A stretch of DNA of 64,000 bases, taken from assembly GCA_016191845.1 (NCBI GenBank), contig JACPVF010000013.1, positions 248,001-312,000 on the forward strand, written 5' to 3'. This document shows positions 31,866 to 40,726 of this stretch, one piece after another. The first letter of the stretch is position 1; every line of letters begins with the position of its first letter. This DNA is from Chloroflexota bacterium. Its GTDB lineage: Bacteria; Chloroflexota; Anaerolineae; Anaerolineales; Villigracilaceae. The translations under genes and the position numbers were made by a program. The notes beneath the pieces are model-generated. The model was given only the letters and a program-made list of their open reading frames with translations, was not told the DNA's origin and made no database searches.

Positions 31866-34800
31866 TCACGATCTTTCCAAGCCAATTCTAACCTTCTCGC
31901 CTTCGAACTCGTCTTCGACAACGGATGCCTCGGCAGGCGGAACCGCGAACTTGAGGTTAGCGGTCAGCGTTTCGGTGGTGATGTAGTCCTTATACGCCTC
32001 CACCGCGGATTTGAGTCCAGCGCTGGCCTCGACGAACAGGTTCACGCGGTCGGCCACGTCCAGATCAGCAGACTTGCGCAGGTCCTGTACGCGGCGGACA
32101 AACTCACGCGCCAGGCCTTCCTGCACCAGTTCGGGCGTCAGGTCGGTGACGAGGGCGGCTACGTAGGCGCCTTCCTCAGCCACGGCGAATCCGCTCTTCG
32201 CGTTGGCCTTGACCTCGACCTCCTCGGGCAGGATGCCGTACTCCGCGCCATCCACGCTGACTTTGAGCGGCTGGCCCGAAAGCAGGGTGCGCGCCACGTC
32301 TTCTGTATTCATGGCCAGGATGGCCTTCTGCAAGGCGGGGAACTTGTTGCCATATTTCTGTCCAAGCTGCTTGGGCAGCGGCTTAACGGTGTGGGTTAAC
32401 GCTTCGGCGCTGGCGTCCAGCGCGCGCACACGCTTGACGTTCAACTCGTCAGCGACGATGTCAGCGTGGGTCTCGAGTGCCTTGCGTTCCGCGGGGCTTC
32501 CGACTGAGAAGGCGGCTTCTGCCAACGGCTGACGAACCTTGCGGTTGGCCTTTTGGCGCGCAGCGTGACCGAGCGAGACCAGGCGCATGACGGTGGCCAT
32601 GTCACGGTTGAGCGACTCGTCGATGAACTCAGGCATGGTCTTGGGCCATTCGGCCAGGTGCACCGACTCGGGCGCGGTTTCGTCTACAGAGCGGACCAGG
32701 TTTTGGTACAACTCTTCAGCCAGGAACGGCATGGCAGGCGCCAACAGCTTGGCCACAGTCACCAGCGCAGTATACAGCGTGGAATAAGCCGACTGCTTGT
32801 CCGAGTCGGATTCGTTCTTCCAGAAGCGGCGGCGCGAGCGGCGCACGTACCAGGTGGAGAGGTTCTCGACGAACTTCTCGATCGGGCGCGTGGCGTTCGG
32901 CACGTCGTAGGTCTCGTACGCGTTCGTCACGTCACGGACGAGCACGTTCAATTCCGAGAGCAGCCAGCGGTCGAGCTCGTTGGTGGCTGCGGGGACGGTT
33001 GTCAGGGTGGGTTTGTCGAGGTTCGCATACGTCACGAAGAACGAGTAGACGTTCCACAACGTGAGCGTGAAGCTGCGGATAACCTCGCCCACCAGGTCGG
33101 AAGAGAAGCGGCGTTCCTGTCCAGGCGGGGTGGCGGTGTAGAGATACCAGCGGAAGGCGTCGGCCCCGTGAGCAGAAAGCACTTCCCAGGGCGCGATGAT
33201 ATTGCCCTTCGACTTGGACATCTTCTGGCCTTCGCCGTCGAGGATCAGGCCGAGGCTGATGACGTTCTTGAAGGATGGTTTGCCGAACAGCAGCGTACTG
33301 ATGGCGTGCAGCGAATAGAACCAGCCGCGCGTCTGGTCCATGGCCTCGCAGATGTAATCGGCGGGGAACTGCGACTCGAACTTTTCCTGATTCTCGAATG
33401 GATAGTGCCATTGCGCCACAGGCATCGAGCCCGAGTCGAACCACACGTCGATCAGGTCGGGAACACGCTGCATTTTGCCGCCGCAATCCGAGCAGGCCCA
33501 GTTGACGTTGTCCACATACGGGCGGTGCAGGTCGAGCTCGCTCAGGTCGCGGCCCGCCTTGGCAGAAAGCTCCGCCACTGAGCCGACGCACTCACGATGC
33601 TTGCAGGACTCGCATTCCCAGACGGGCAGCGGCGTGCCCCAGTAACGCTCGCGGCTGAGGGCCCAGTCGATGTTGTTCGAGAGCCAGTTGCCGAAGCGGC
33701 CTTCTCTGACATGCTCAGGCACCCAGTTGATCTGATTGTTCAGGTTGACCAGGTCATCGCGATGCACACTGGTGCGGATGTACCAGGACTCACGCGCATA
33801 GTACAGCAACGGAGTCTTGCAGCGCCAGCAGAACGGATAAGTGTGCGTGTACGCCTCGGACTTGAACAGCAATCCACGCGCCTGCAGGTCCTGGATAATA
33901 AGCGGGTCGGCATCCTTGACGAAGACTCCGCGCCAAGGCGTGACCTCAGGGATGAAGGTGCCGTCAGGCTGGACGGTCATCAGCACAGGCAGGTTGTAGG
34001 CCTTGCCTGTTTCCATATCTTCCTGACCGAAAGCGGGCGCCGTATGAACCAGACCCGTGCCATCCTCGGTGGTGACGTAGTCAGCGGTCACCACGTAGTA
34101 GGCGGGTTTGTCGGGAGGCAGGAAGGTATACAGCGGATGATATTTCAGGCCTTTGAGCTTCTTGCCCTTGAAGGTCTCCACCACCTTGACCGCCTCGCCC
34201 TTGAAGACCTTCTCGACCAGGGCTTTGGCAAGGATCAGTTTTTCCTTCGTGCCGTTGTTATCGCGTTCGACCGTCACATAATCCACATCGGGGTGTGCGA
34301 CGACGGCCACGTTGCCAGGTAAGGTCCACGGGGTGGTCGTCCACACCAGCAGCGAGGTGCCAGGCTTGTCGACCAGCGGCATGCGCACGAAGACCGAGGG
34401 GTCGACCGCTTCATCGTAGCCGAGGGCCACTTCATGGTCGGAGAGAGGCGTGCCGCAACGCGGGCAGTAAGGCACAACCTTGTAGCCCTTGAAGAGCAGG
34501 TCCTTCTCCCAGAAGTTCTTCAGGATCCACCACACCGACTCGATGTAGTCATTGGTGTAGGTGACGTAGGCTTCTTCCAGATCGACCCAGTAGGCGATGC
34601 GATCGGTCAGGCGTTCCCAATCCTGGATGTAGGTGAAGACCGATTTCTTGCACAGCTCGTTGAACTTGTCGATACCGTATTCTTCGATCTGCTGTTTATT
34701 GGTAAAGCCAAGCTGCTTCTCAACCTCAATCTCGACGGGCAGGCCATGGGTATCCCAGCCGCCGCGGCGCGAGACGTGATAACCGCGCATGGTCTTGTAG

Positions 34801-35012
34801 CGCGGGAACATATCCTTGAAGGCGCGCGCCAAAACGTGGTGCACACCGGGCTTGCCGTTGGCGGTCGGCGGACCCTCGAAGAAAACGTACTCAGGCGCAC
34901 CCTGACGTTGCTCCACGGTCTTCTTGAAGGTTTGGTTTTGCTTCCAGAACTTCAGCACGCCCTCTTCCAGCGAGGTCACGTCGAGTTTTGGAGAAACGGG
35001 TTTGAAGGTCAT
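31866..35012 (-). CDS. ileS: Isoleucyl-tRNA synthetase
   Basis: The product is 1048 residues. The class I HIGH-equivalent is GVHHVLAR near residue 57, in the context PTANGKPG. The KMSKS loop is KMSKSKGN near residue 598. WDTHGLPVE and the large CP1 editing insertion are present, and DIDVWF-type WFDSGSMPVAQW is recognisable. Its length and N-terminal pattern fit the longer, eukaryote-like IleS2 type and not the ~930-residue bacterial type. It charges tRNA-Ile with isoleucine in the cytoplasm. The start ATG has AAGGAG upstream (minus strand 35017-35022). Expression is governed by a T-box leader. Antisense ORFs over it are frame shadows. Confidence 0.97.
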   Translation of the reverse strand: MTFKPVSPKLDVTSLEEGVLKFWKQNQTFKKTVEQRQGAPEYVFFEGPPTANGKPGVHHVLARAFKDMFPRYKTMRGYHVSRRGGWDTHGLPVEIEVEKQLGFTNKQQIEEYGIDKFNELCKKSVFTYIQDWERLTDRIAYWVDLEEAYVTYTNDYIESVWWILKNFWEKDLLFKGYKVVPYCPRCGTPLSDHEVALGYDEAVDPSVFVRMPLVDKPGTSLLVWTTTPWTLPGNVAVVAHPDVDYVTVERDNNGTKEKLILAKALVEKVFKGEAVKVVETFKGKKLKGLKYHPLYTFLPPDKPAYYVVTADYVTTEDGTGLVHTAPAFGQEDMETGKAYNLPVLMTVQPDGTFIPEVTPWRGVFVKDADPLIIQDLQARGLLFKSEAYTHTYPFCWRCKTPLLYYARESWYIRTSVHRDDLVNLNNQINWVPEHVREGRFGNWLSNNIDWALSRERYWGTPLPVWECESCKHRECVGSVAELSAKAGRDLSELDLHRPYVDNVNWACSDCGGKMQRVPDLIDVWFDSGSMPVAQWHYPFENQEKFESQFPADYICEAMDQTRGWFYSLHAISTLLFGKPSFKNVISLGLILDGEGQKMSKSKGNIIAPWEVLSAHGADAFRWYLYTATPPGQERRFSSDLVGEVIRSFTLTLWNVYSFFVTYANLDKPTLTTVPAATNELDRWLLSELNVLVRDVTNAYETYDVPNATRPIEKFVENLSTWYVRRSRRRFWKNESDSDKQSAYSTLYTALVTVAKLLAPAMPFLAEELYQNLVRSVDETAPESVHLAEWPKTMPEFIDESLNRDMATVMRLVSLGHAARQKANRKVRQPLAEAAFSVGSPAERKALETHADIVADELNVKRVRALDASAEALTHTVKPLPKQLGQKYGNKFPALQKAILAMNTEDVARTLLSGQPLKVSVDGAEYGILPEEVEVKANAKSGFAVAEEGAYVAALVTDLTPELVQEGLAREFVRRVQDLRKSADLDVADRVNLFVEASAGLKSAVEAYKDYITTETLTANLKFAVPPAEASVVEDEFEGEKVRIGLERS

Positions 35013-35130
35013 TCAGACTCCTTGTCGGTTGCTGCAAATATTTTTTGAATTCAGGGTCAAGCACATGCGCGGACTCACTCCGCAACGGGAATAATTCCTA
35101 TTTCTATGTCCATAACGGCCTCCGTGAAAT

Positions 35131-35396
35131 AAAAAACTCTCGCCTCATACAGAGACGAGAGCCAGGCTCACGCGGTACCACTCTGCTTCCCTTCAAGCGA
35201 AGGGCGCTTGGTCGGATACAACCATATCCGCAGGGCTGATAACGAAGCCTGACTCCGTCTCCCTTACTCTCCCTGGAAGGGATTTCAGTTCGCTGCTACG
35301 GGAGGATTTTCGGTCCGCTTCCATGACCTGGCTTTCACTCGGCCCAGGCTCGCTGACAGTTCGGCGGGCGTACTCGTTCCCATCCACGCATTTGAT
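35131..35396 (-). promoter_or_regulatory. T-box riboswitch leader of ileS
   Basis: On the minus strand, AGAGTGGTACCGCG (within 35171-35184) matches the conserved T-box antiterminator bulge sequence. It is followed by a terminator hairpin: GCTCTCGTCTC-like arms at 35152-35161 with 35137-35146, and a run of six T plus TATTT at 35126-35136. Uncharged tRNA-Ile would favour the antiterminator. Upstream, about 200 bases can form the stem I region with GCCTGGGCCGAGTGAAAGCC, an apical-loop-like segment. I cannot place the specifier codon securely; an ATC occurs in candidate loops. Confidence 0.88.
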
Positions 35397-35402
35397 TTTT
35401 TG

Positions 35403-35431
35403 ATTATGCCACAAATTAAAGGCTGGGTCAA
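35403..35431 (-). promoter_or_regulatory. ileS promoter (minus strand)
   Basis: Minus strand: TTGACC (35431-35426), a 17-base spacer and CATAAT (35408-35403). This is well placed to start transcription near 35396, immediately before the T-box leader. Confidence 0.75.
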
Positions 35432-35434
35432 CGC

Positions 35435-35463
35435 TTGCGGATTATGTTTCGCGCGTGGATAAT
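35435..35463 (+). promoter_or_regulatory. Divergent promoter for the alpha-galactosidase gene, probably leaderless
   Basis: TTGCGG (35435-35440), a 17-base spacer and GATAAT (35458-35463), then six bases to the ATG at 35470. Transcription would start at the start codon. The -35 boxes of this promoter and of the ileS promoter are almost back-to-back. Confidence 0.5.
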
Positions 35464-35469
35464 AGGCGT

Positions 35470-37068
35470 ATGGAAACCACCCTCGAGATCGGGAACGACA
35501 TTTTGACACTTTCGGCGGATGAAATCCGCAAAATGGATCATGAGATGCGCCTGGTCGGCGCACATGTGACCGTGGGCCTGCCCCGCCCTCCCAGACGCTA
35601 CCTGCGCCACGGCTGGCAGTCCTGGTCCCTGGCCGCGTGGACGGATTCCACGCCCCTTCCCACCCAACGCCCGCGCCTGTTACAGCCGATGCAGACCGAC
35701 CCTGTCTACGTCCACGACGAAGGGCCGCACGGCTCGTGGGTCGGTGCGATTGAGTTTGAGGACGGCAAGATTCTCCTGCTGGGAGCGCTCGGGCTGGAGA
35801 CCCACGTCCGCTTGAACGGGACCAGGCTGGAGGGCTGGAGCGAAGCGGAGTCTGTCGAGTGGCTGGTCGCCTACGGAGAGGAGTCCGCAATCTTCGCCCG
35901 CTATGCCGACCTGCTGGGCGACATCTTCGGTCGCGTGGAAAAGAAGCCCGCGCCGCGCATCTGGTGCTCGTGGTACAGCCTATACACCGCCATCGACGAG
36001 CCAACCCTGGGCCGCATCTTCGACGGTCTGGGCGACCTGCCCTTCGATGTGCTGCAAGTGGACGACGGCTGGCAGGTCTCCATCGGCGATTGGGAGGCGA
36101 ATGCCAAGTTCCCTGCAGGGATGAAGGCCCTGGCCGAGCGAATCAAGTCTACGGGGCGACAGGCGGGGTTGTGGCTCGCGCCGCTGATCGCGGTCAAATC
36201 ATCCAAGCTGTTTCGCTCGCATCCTGATTGGTTCCTAAAAGACGACCAGGGCCGCTTCATCTCGGCGGGATTCAACTGGGGCGAACCGCTCTTCGCGCTG
36301 GATACCACCCACCCCGCCGCGCTCGACTGGCTGGCGGCGCTGATGAAACAGGTGCGCGCCTGGGGCTTCGATTATCTCAAACTCGATTTCCTCTACGCGG
36401 GCGGATTGCCTGGCAAACGCCACGTGGATATGCCGCGCGAGGCGGCCTATCGAAACGGGATCAGGGTCATGCGCGAGGCGATGGGCGCGGATGCCTTCTT
36501 CCTGACCTGCGGCGCGCCGATCCTGCCTTCGCTGGGATTGTGCGACGCGCTCCGCGTCGGCCCCGATGTGGCGGGCGAATGGGAGAGTCACCGCGATGCC
36601 GTCCTGCTGTACAACCCGACCACACCTGGAGCGAAGAACGCCGTCCGCACCACCCTGCATCGGTTGTGGCTAAAGCCGCTGGTGCAGACCGATCCCGATG
36701 TGGCCTATTTCGCAGCGCGCGGCAACTCGCTGAGCCCCGAGCAAAAGCGGATGCTGCAAGACCTGGCATTGGTCTGCGAATTTCGCGCCACCTCCGACCT
36801 GCCGCAATGGCTGACGAACGAAGAACGCGAGTCGCTACGCGATTTCCTGGGAGACCAACCCGAACCGCGTCAGATCGGGCGGACCCAGTTTCAGCTTGGT
36901 CCGCGGACCGTGGACTTTGCGTCTGCCATGTCCATGCCCGAACCTCCGCGCGGCCTCACGTCCATGCAGGGTGCGCTCACAGGCTGGCTGGGGAGCCAGG
37001 GTTGGGTGCTGAACTTATTGAATAAATTAGGTCAGCGTGCATTAGAAAAGATGAAAAAGGAACTATGA
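35470..37068 (+). CDS. Alpha-galactosidase, glycoside hydrolase family 36
   Basis: The product is 532 residues. GH36 signatures: RYLRHGWQSWS near the N-terminus, VLQVDDGWQ, RQAGLWLAPL, then YLKLDFLYAG, whose D306 is the expected nucleophile. RVGPDVAGEW follows with D366 as the likely acid/base. It hydrolyses alpha-linked galactosides; there is no signal peptide, so it is cytoplasmic and would need an oligosaccharide importer. The start ATG at 35470 was chosen over GTG 35455, because a -10 box occupies that region. It overlaps the next gene by ATGA. Other GH36 specificities, such as alpha-N-acetylgalactosaminidase, cannot be excluded. Confidence 0.92.
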   Translation: METTLEIGNDILTLSADEIRKMDHEMRLVGAHVTVGLPRPPRRYLRHGWQSWSLAAWTDSTPLPTQRPRLLQPMQTDPVYVHDEGPHGSWVGAIEFEDGKILLLGALGLETHVRLNGTRLEGWSEAESVEWLVAYGEESAIFARYADLLGDIFGRVEKKPAPRIWCSWYSLYTAIDEPTLGRIFDGLGDLPFDVLQVDDGWQVSIGDWEANAKFPAGMKALAERIKSTGRQAGLWLAPLIAVKSSKLFRSHPDWFLKDDQGRFISAGFNWGEPLFALDTTHPAALDWLAALMKQVRAWGFDYLKLDFLYAGGLPGKRHVDMPREAAYRNGIRVMREAMGADAFFLTCGAPILPSLGLCDALRVGPDVAGEWESHRDAVLLYNPTTPGAKNAVRTTLHRLWLKPLVQTDPDVAYFAARGNSLSPEQKRMLQDLALVCEFRATSDLPQWLTNEERESLRDFLGDQPEPRQIGRTQFQLGPRTVDFASAMSMPEPPRGLTSMQGALTGWLGSQGWVLNLLNKLGQRALEKMKKEL

Positions 37069-37586
37069 CCAACGCCATCCTCTTCGAAACGGAATGTCTT
37101 TGCCTGCGTAAATTTACATTAGACGACGCGGACTTCATCCTCGCGATCCTGAACGAGCCCGCCTTCATCCGCTTCATCGGTGACCGACATGTGCGGACGA
37201 CCGAAGATGCCCGCCGTTACATTCAGGAAAGGGTCATCCACAGCTACGAGCGGAATGGCTTCGCGATGTTTCGGGCCGCACTAAAAGAGGACGACACGCC
37301 CATCGGCATGTGCGGACTGGTCCGCCGCGACACGTTGGAGGATGTGGATATCGGGTTCGCCTTTCTGGAGCGCTACTGGTCGAAGGGCTATGCCAGCGAG
37401 GCCGCGCGGGCCGTGATGGAGTATGCCCGAGACGAGTTGCACATCCCACGCATCGTCGGCATCGTGGACCCTGCCAACAGTGGGTCGATCCGTGTACTGG
37501 AAAAGCTCGGCCTGCAGTTTGCGCGCATGGTCCGTCTCTCAGAAGATGACATCGAACTGAAATTGTTCACACCAGACGGCAAATAA
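37065..37586 (+). CDS. GNAT acetyltransferase of the RimJ/RimL (Acetyltransf_3) type
   Basis: The product is 173 residues. LFETECLCLRKFTLDDADFI is the typical start of the RimL group. FLERYWSKGYASEAARAVME holds the acetyl-CoA loop, and GIVDPANSGSIRVLEKLGL holds the N-x-x-S-x-R-V-L-E-K-L-G motif of this subfamily. It modifies an amino group of a protein or small molecule; the target is unknown. ATGA overlap with the alpha-galactosidase gene implies coupling, though a functional link is not obvious. Confidence 0.92.
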   Translation: MTNAILFETECLCLRKFTLDDADFILAILNEPAFIRFIGDRHVRTTEDARRYIQERVIHSYERNGFAMFRAALKEDDTPIGMCGLVRRDTLEDVDIGFAFLERYWSKGYASEAARAVMEYARDELHIPRIVGIVDPANSGSIRVLEKLGLQFARMVRLSEDDIELKLFTPDGK

Positions 37587-37601
37587 CAGAAACGGAGAAG
37601 C

Positions 37602-37961
37602 ATGTCAGTCTACAACGGGTACGATGAAGAAGGCTCGGGCTGGACAGCGTCGAAGATCGTGGGCGTCGCATTGACCTTTCTGGGCGTGGTCGTGGTCATC
37701 TGGACCGTGGTGGAAATTTTTCAACTGTTCACCCAGGGCAGTGCTTTTATCGTGCTGGATGGCATCGTCCCCCAGCGCATCGTCCTGACCGAACTGAGCA
37801 AGGACAGTTTCCTGCTCCTGCCGCGCGAACTGCTGGTCTTCGGAATTCCCGTCTGGGCGTTGAGTGTCACTACCAAGATCGGCGTCATGTTGATGAAAAG
37901 TGGCCTACAATATGTGGAGCTGCCGCGCCGCAGCGGATTGAAATCCGCAGATACAAAATAA
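37602..37961 (+). CDS. Two-TM hypothetical membrane protein (119 aa)
   Basis: I do not recognise the family. The 119-residue product has membrane segments at about 18-40 (ASKIVGVALTFLGVVVVIWT) and 76-98 (PRELLVFGIPVWALSVTTKI). The acidic tail-facing loop between them has FIVLDGIVPQRIVLTEL. It starts with ATG with AACGGAGAAG upstream and lies 15 bases after the GNAT gene, so it is probably in the same transcript. No catalytic residues are apparent. Confidence 0.6.
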   Translation: MSVYNGYDEEGSGWTASKIVGVALTFLGVVVVIWTVVEIFQLFTQGSAFIVLDGIVPQRIVLTELSKDSFLLLPRELLVFGIPVWALSVTTKIGVMLMKSGLQYVELPRRSGLKSADTK

Positions 37962-38001
37962 AGTCACACCGATCTACTTTTACCGTTAGAAAGGAAACCC
38001 C

Positions 38002-38559
38002 ATGACTACCCCCGCTCATTTATCGTATGAAGAATTGCAAGCCTCGCTGTCTCCCATCCGACAGTCGCCCAGGGAAACGGGCAGACTGGAATGGATCGTG
38101 CGCCGCCCAAGCGTGGACGAGCGCGAGGTGCTGACCGAGGCCCAGCTCACCCTGGACGAAGGCCTGGTCGGCGACAACTGGCAGCCGCGTGGCAGCAACC
38201 GCACCCCCGATGGTTCCGCCAGCCTCGAAAGACAGATCACCTTGATGAATGTGCGTGTCATCGCCCTGCTGACTCAGAGCCAGGAGCGCTGGGCGCTGGC
38301 AGGCGATCAGCTTTATGTGGACTTCGACCTAAGCGTGGAGCACCTGCCAGTGGGCACACAGATCCAAATCGGGGAAGCCATCCTCGAGGTTTCGGCCCCG
38401 CCGCACACAGGCTGTAACAAATTCGCCGAACGCTTCGGCGCAGACGCGCTCAAGTTCGTCAACTCGCCAGAGGGCAGGGAATTGCGCCTGCGTGGGATCA
38501 ACGCGCGTATCGTCCGTGCAGGGACGGTCCACGTGGGGGATACAGTCAAAAAATTGTGA
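38002..38559 (+). CDS. MOSC-domain protein
   Basis: The product is 185 residues. It has the MOSC beta-strand pattern: IVRRPSVDEREVL, then DEGLVGDNW with the conserved G-D, RQITLMNVRVIALL, DFDLSVEHLPVG and SAPPHTGCNKFAERFG. The PHTGC cysteine is the position proposed to bind sulfur or cofactor in this superfamily. MOSC proteins serve molybdenum cofactor sulfuration or metal-sulfur delivery. The stand-alone form here lacks the N-terminal MOSC_N domain. It has GAAAGGAAA upstream of ATG. It is relevant to the MocA genes elsewhere in the window, but not adjacent. Confidence 0.88.
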   Translation: MTTPAHLSYEELQASLSPIRQSPRETGRLEWIVRRPSVDEREVLTEAQLTLDEGLVGDNWQPRGSNRTPDGSASLERQITLMNVRVIALLTQSQERWALAGDQLYVDFDLSVEHLPVGTQIQIGEAILEVSAPPHTGCNKFAERFGADALKFVNSPEGRELRLRGINARIVRAGTVHVGDTVKKL

Positions 38560-38574
38560 CCAGTGCCAAAGCAC

Positions 38575-38719
38575 TTGAATGAGATTTATAGATGTGCTAG
38601 ACTTCAAATAGCGGGTGTCACAAAAGAATAACCCCTCTCCAGGATTCAGACATTGGTATTCGTCTAACCGACGTCCTGGCAGCAAAAAAAGCGGAACTTG
38701 TCTCAGGTTTCGCTTTTTT
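38575..38719 (+). ncRNA. Promoter followed by structured leader or small RNA ending in a terminator
   Basis: TTGAAT (38575-38580), a 17-base spacer and TAGACT (38598-38603) form a promoter candidate. The following ~110 bases contain stem P1 (CCAGGA 38639-38644 with TCCTGG 38674-38679) enclosing P2 (AGAC 38648-38651 with GTCT 38662-38665). A terminator-like hairpin follows at 38684-38719 (AAAAAAAGCG against CGCTTTTTT). The lipoprotein ORF begins 39 bases later. I cannot match it to a known riboswitch class; it may be an attenuator or an sRNA. Confidence 0.45.
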
Positions 38720-38758
38720 ATTTTCCTTCGGATGATTCGGCAAGAGAAGAAGGTAAAC

Positions 38759-39307
38759 ATGAAGACAAGAATTGTGCGCAGTGTAAGTTTGTTGACCACC
38801 ATCCTGTTCCTATGCGCTTGTGGAACACTTGCACCAGAAGAGACTTCCACTCCCATCCCACCGACGCCAACACAGATAATGCCCGCCTCCACCGCAATCA
38901 ACTCCGTTGCCGCGACGGCTACATCGATCCCGCTCCCGCCGTATGCCGGGGCCACCTTCGTTGGGACTTTCAACATGGGTGACAAAGCCCAAAAAGCGGA
39001 ACTCACCCTCAAGGCTTCTGAGGATGGGCGGGCATTTGTTTATGTCAAACTCGACTTCACCGACATCACCTGCGAAGGGTTCACTTCGGGATTCACCAAG
39101 GCTAGCGTAAAAATCGAAAACAATAAGATCGTATCGTCCATCACAGATGGAACCTTTGAAATCAAAATGTCGAACCTGGCCGAGATTGTCGGTTCCTTTG
39201 ACAGTCCAACAACCCTTAAAGGCACCATCCACTTGATGGGCACTTCTGGCCCCCTGGGTATGCCTGCCGAGTGCGGAACCTGGGAGTGGACTGCTCAAAT
39301 GCAATAG
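38759..39307 (+). CDS. Putative lipoprotein with beta-rich domain
   Basis: The product is 182 residues. The lipoprotein signal ends with lipobox-like LFLCAC (MKTRIVRSVSLLTTILFLCA). A Thr/Pro-rich linker follows (STPIPPTPTQIMPASTA), and then a beta-sandwich-like domain with GTFNMGDKAQKAELTLKASE, and ending WEWTAQMQ. It is probably exposed on the outer face of the cytoplasmic membrane. The ATG at 38759 (AAGGTAAAC upstream) was chosen because it begins the signal peptide. Transcription may pass through the hairpin leader upstream. The nearest partner gene is convergent. Confidence 0.7.
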   Translation: MKTRIVRSVSLLTTILFLCACGTLAPEETSTPIPPTPTQIMPASTAINSVAATATSIPLPPYAGATFVGTFNMGDKAQKAELTLKASEDGRAFVYVKLDFTDITCEGFTSGFTKASVKIENNKIVSSITDGTFEIKMSNLAEIVGSFDSPTTLKGTIHLMGTSGPLGMPAECGTWEWTAQMQ

Positions 39308-39315
39308 CTGAGAGC

Positions 39316-40554
39316 CTACTTCATCAATTCCTTATACACGTCCACGATCTGGGCGGCGATGCGCTCCCAGGCGTAGTCCTGGGCATGCGTCACGGCGCGC
39401 AGGCCCATCGTCGCGCGCAGGTCGGGATTCCCCAGCAGCAGGGTCAGCTTTTCGCACAGGGCGTCGGGGTCGTTATCGGGAATGGTGAAACCCGTCTCCC
39501 CATCCCGAACGAGATAGGCCAATCCGCCCACTTGCGAGGCAATCACGGGCGCGCCGCAGGCCATCGCCTCCAGCGCCACCATCCCAAAGGACTCATATAA
39601 GGACGGCATGACCAGTACCTCGGCCGCTGAGTAGTAATACGGCAGCGTGTCCTGGCCGCGCTTGCCGAGAAAGACCACCATGCCGCCCATGCACAGGTCG
39701 TCGCACAACTTTTGCAGGCGGGCCATCTCTGCGCTCATCTCACGCGGACTGGCGGCTGGCTCGCCGCCGATGATGGCCAGATGCACGGGCCGCGCCGCGT
39801 CCAACGAGCGGATGCACGACATGGCACGGATCAAGGTGTCCACGCCCTTGAGCGGCTCGATGCGCCCCACGAACAGCACCATGCGGTCTTCGGGCTTCAA
39901 GCCGATGAACTGCTTGGCCTCGTCGGGCGCGATGGGATAGAAGTGGCCCACATCCACCCCGGGCGGGATGATCGCGATATTACGTTTCCCGTTTCGATAG
40001 AGGAAGCGCAGTTGCGTCTCCTCGGCCTGGGTGGCGGCGATGATGCGGTCGGCCCGCGCCAATACCTGCTTCTCGCCCTGGATGCGATACTGTCCCTCGC
40101 GCTCCTCGTCCGAGCGGGCGATGCGGTTCTTCATCTCGCCCAGGGTGTGGAACATGTGCACGATGGGCGTCCCGCCCCAGGCATCGGACAGGGCTTCGGC
40201 CGCCAGACCAGACATCCAGTAATGGCTGTGGATCACGTCGTAGCGGATATCCTTCTCGGCGGCAAACTGCTTGATGCCCTCCACGAACTGCGGGATGTAG
40301 CCCGCCAGCTCCCGTTTCGGCAGCGGATTCTCGGGCCCCGCGGGGACGTGGACTACGCGGTTGCCATAGCCCAATTGGTGGACGACGTGCGGCACGTGCT
40401 CGTCCTGCGAGCGCGTGAAGACATCCACGTGGATACCCATCCGCCCCAGCTGACGGGTCAACTCGCGTACGTAGACGTTCATCCCGCCCGTGTCCTTACC
40501 GCCCAGGGTGGCCAGCGGACAGGTGTGATAAGAAAGCATGGCAATTCGAAGCAT
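39316..40554 (-). CDS. GT4-family glycosyltransferase (GT-B fold, MshA/sucrose-phosphate-synthase-like)
   Basis: The product is 412 residues. The N-terminal domain begins LRIAMLSYHTCP and contains GGMNVYVREL, the pattern of the D-inositol/sucrose-phosphate branch of GT4. The C-terminal domain has VGRIEPLKGVDTL and the E-x7-E nucleotide-sugar site ESFGMVALE. It transfers a hexose from a nucleotide sugar to an acceptor; MshA-like, sucrose and other acceptors are possible. The start ATG at 40554 has GGAAGGAA upstream. It stands alone and converges with the lipoprotein gene. A divergent promoter for tRNA-Thr lies just upstream. Confidence 0.9.
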   Translation of the reverse strand: MLRIAMLSYHTCPLATLGGKDTGGMNVYVRELTRQLGRMGIHVDVFTRSQDEHVPHVVHQLGYGNRVVHVPAGPENPLPKRELAGYIPQFVEGIKQFAAEKDIRYDVIHSHYWMSGLAAEALSDAWGGTPIVHMFHTLGEMKNRIARSDEEREGQYRIQGEKQVLARADRIIAATQAEETQLRFLYRNGKRNIAIIPPGVDVGHFYPIAPDEAKQFIGLKPEDRMVLFVGRIEPLKGVDTLIRAMSCIRSLDAARPVHLAIIGGEPAASPREMSAEMARLQKLCDDLCMGGMVVFLGKRGQDTLPYYYSAAEVLVMPSLYESFGMVALEAMACGAPVIASQVGGLAYLVRDGETGFTIPDNDPDALCEKLTLLLGNPDLRATMGLRAVTHAQDYAWERIAAQIVDVYKELMK

Positions 40555-40598
40555 GGAAGTTCCTTCCCGCGTTATAGATGACATGACCTGTCAAAAAC

Positions 40599-40627
40599 TT
40601 GCGAGATTACGCGTTCTCCTGTATAAT
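40599..40627 (+). promoter_or_regulatory. Promoter of tRNA-Thr
   Basis: TTGCGA (40599-40604), a 17-base spacer and a perfect TATAAT (40622-40627), ending 18 bases before the mature tRNA 5' end. Confidence 0.8.
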
Positions 40628-40645
40628 CCCGCCCGCTGAAAATTT

Positions 40646-40718
40646 GCCACCGTAGCTCAGCTGGCAGAGCAGACGATTCGTAATCGTCAGGTCGTGGGTT
40701 CGTATCCCACCGGTGGCT
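40646..40718 (+). tRNA. tRNA-Thr (anticodon CGT)
   Basis: A 73-base cloverleaf. The acceptor stem GCCACCG pairs with CGGTGGC, with T as discriminator. The D-arm is GCTCAGCTGGCAGAGC. The anticodon arm has stem GACGA/TCGTC and loop TTCGTAA, giving anticodon CGT (reads ACG). The T-arm is GTGGGTTCGTATCCCAC. The CCA tail is not encoded. It has its own promoter and terminator. Confidence 0.96.
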
Positions 40719-40726
40719 CTCGCACG

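Noticed and set aside
32553-33581. Long antisense ORF (342 codons) over ileS
   Set aside because: It is the reverse frame of a conserved synthetase and is rich in Arg/Gly/Val/His with no family pattern; it is a composition shadow.
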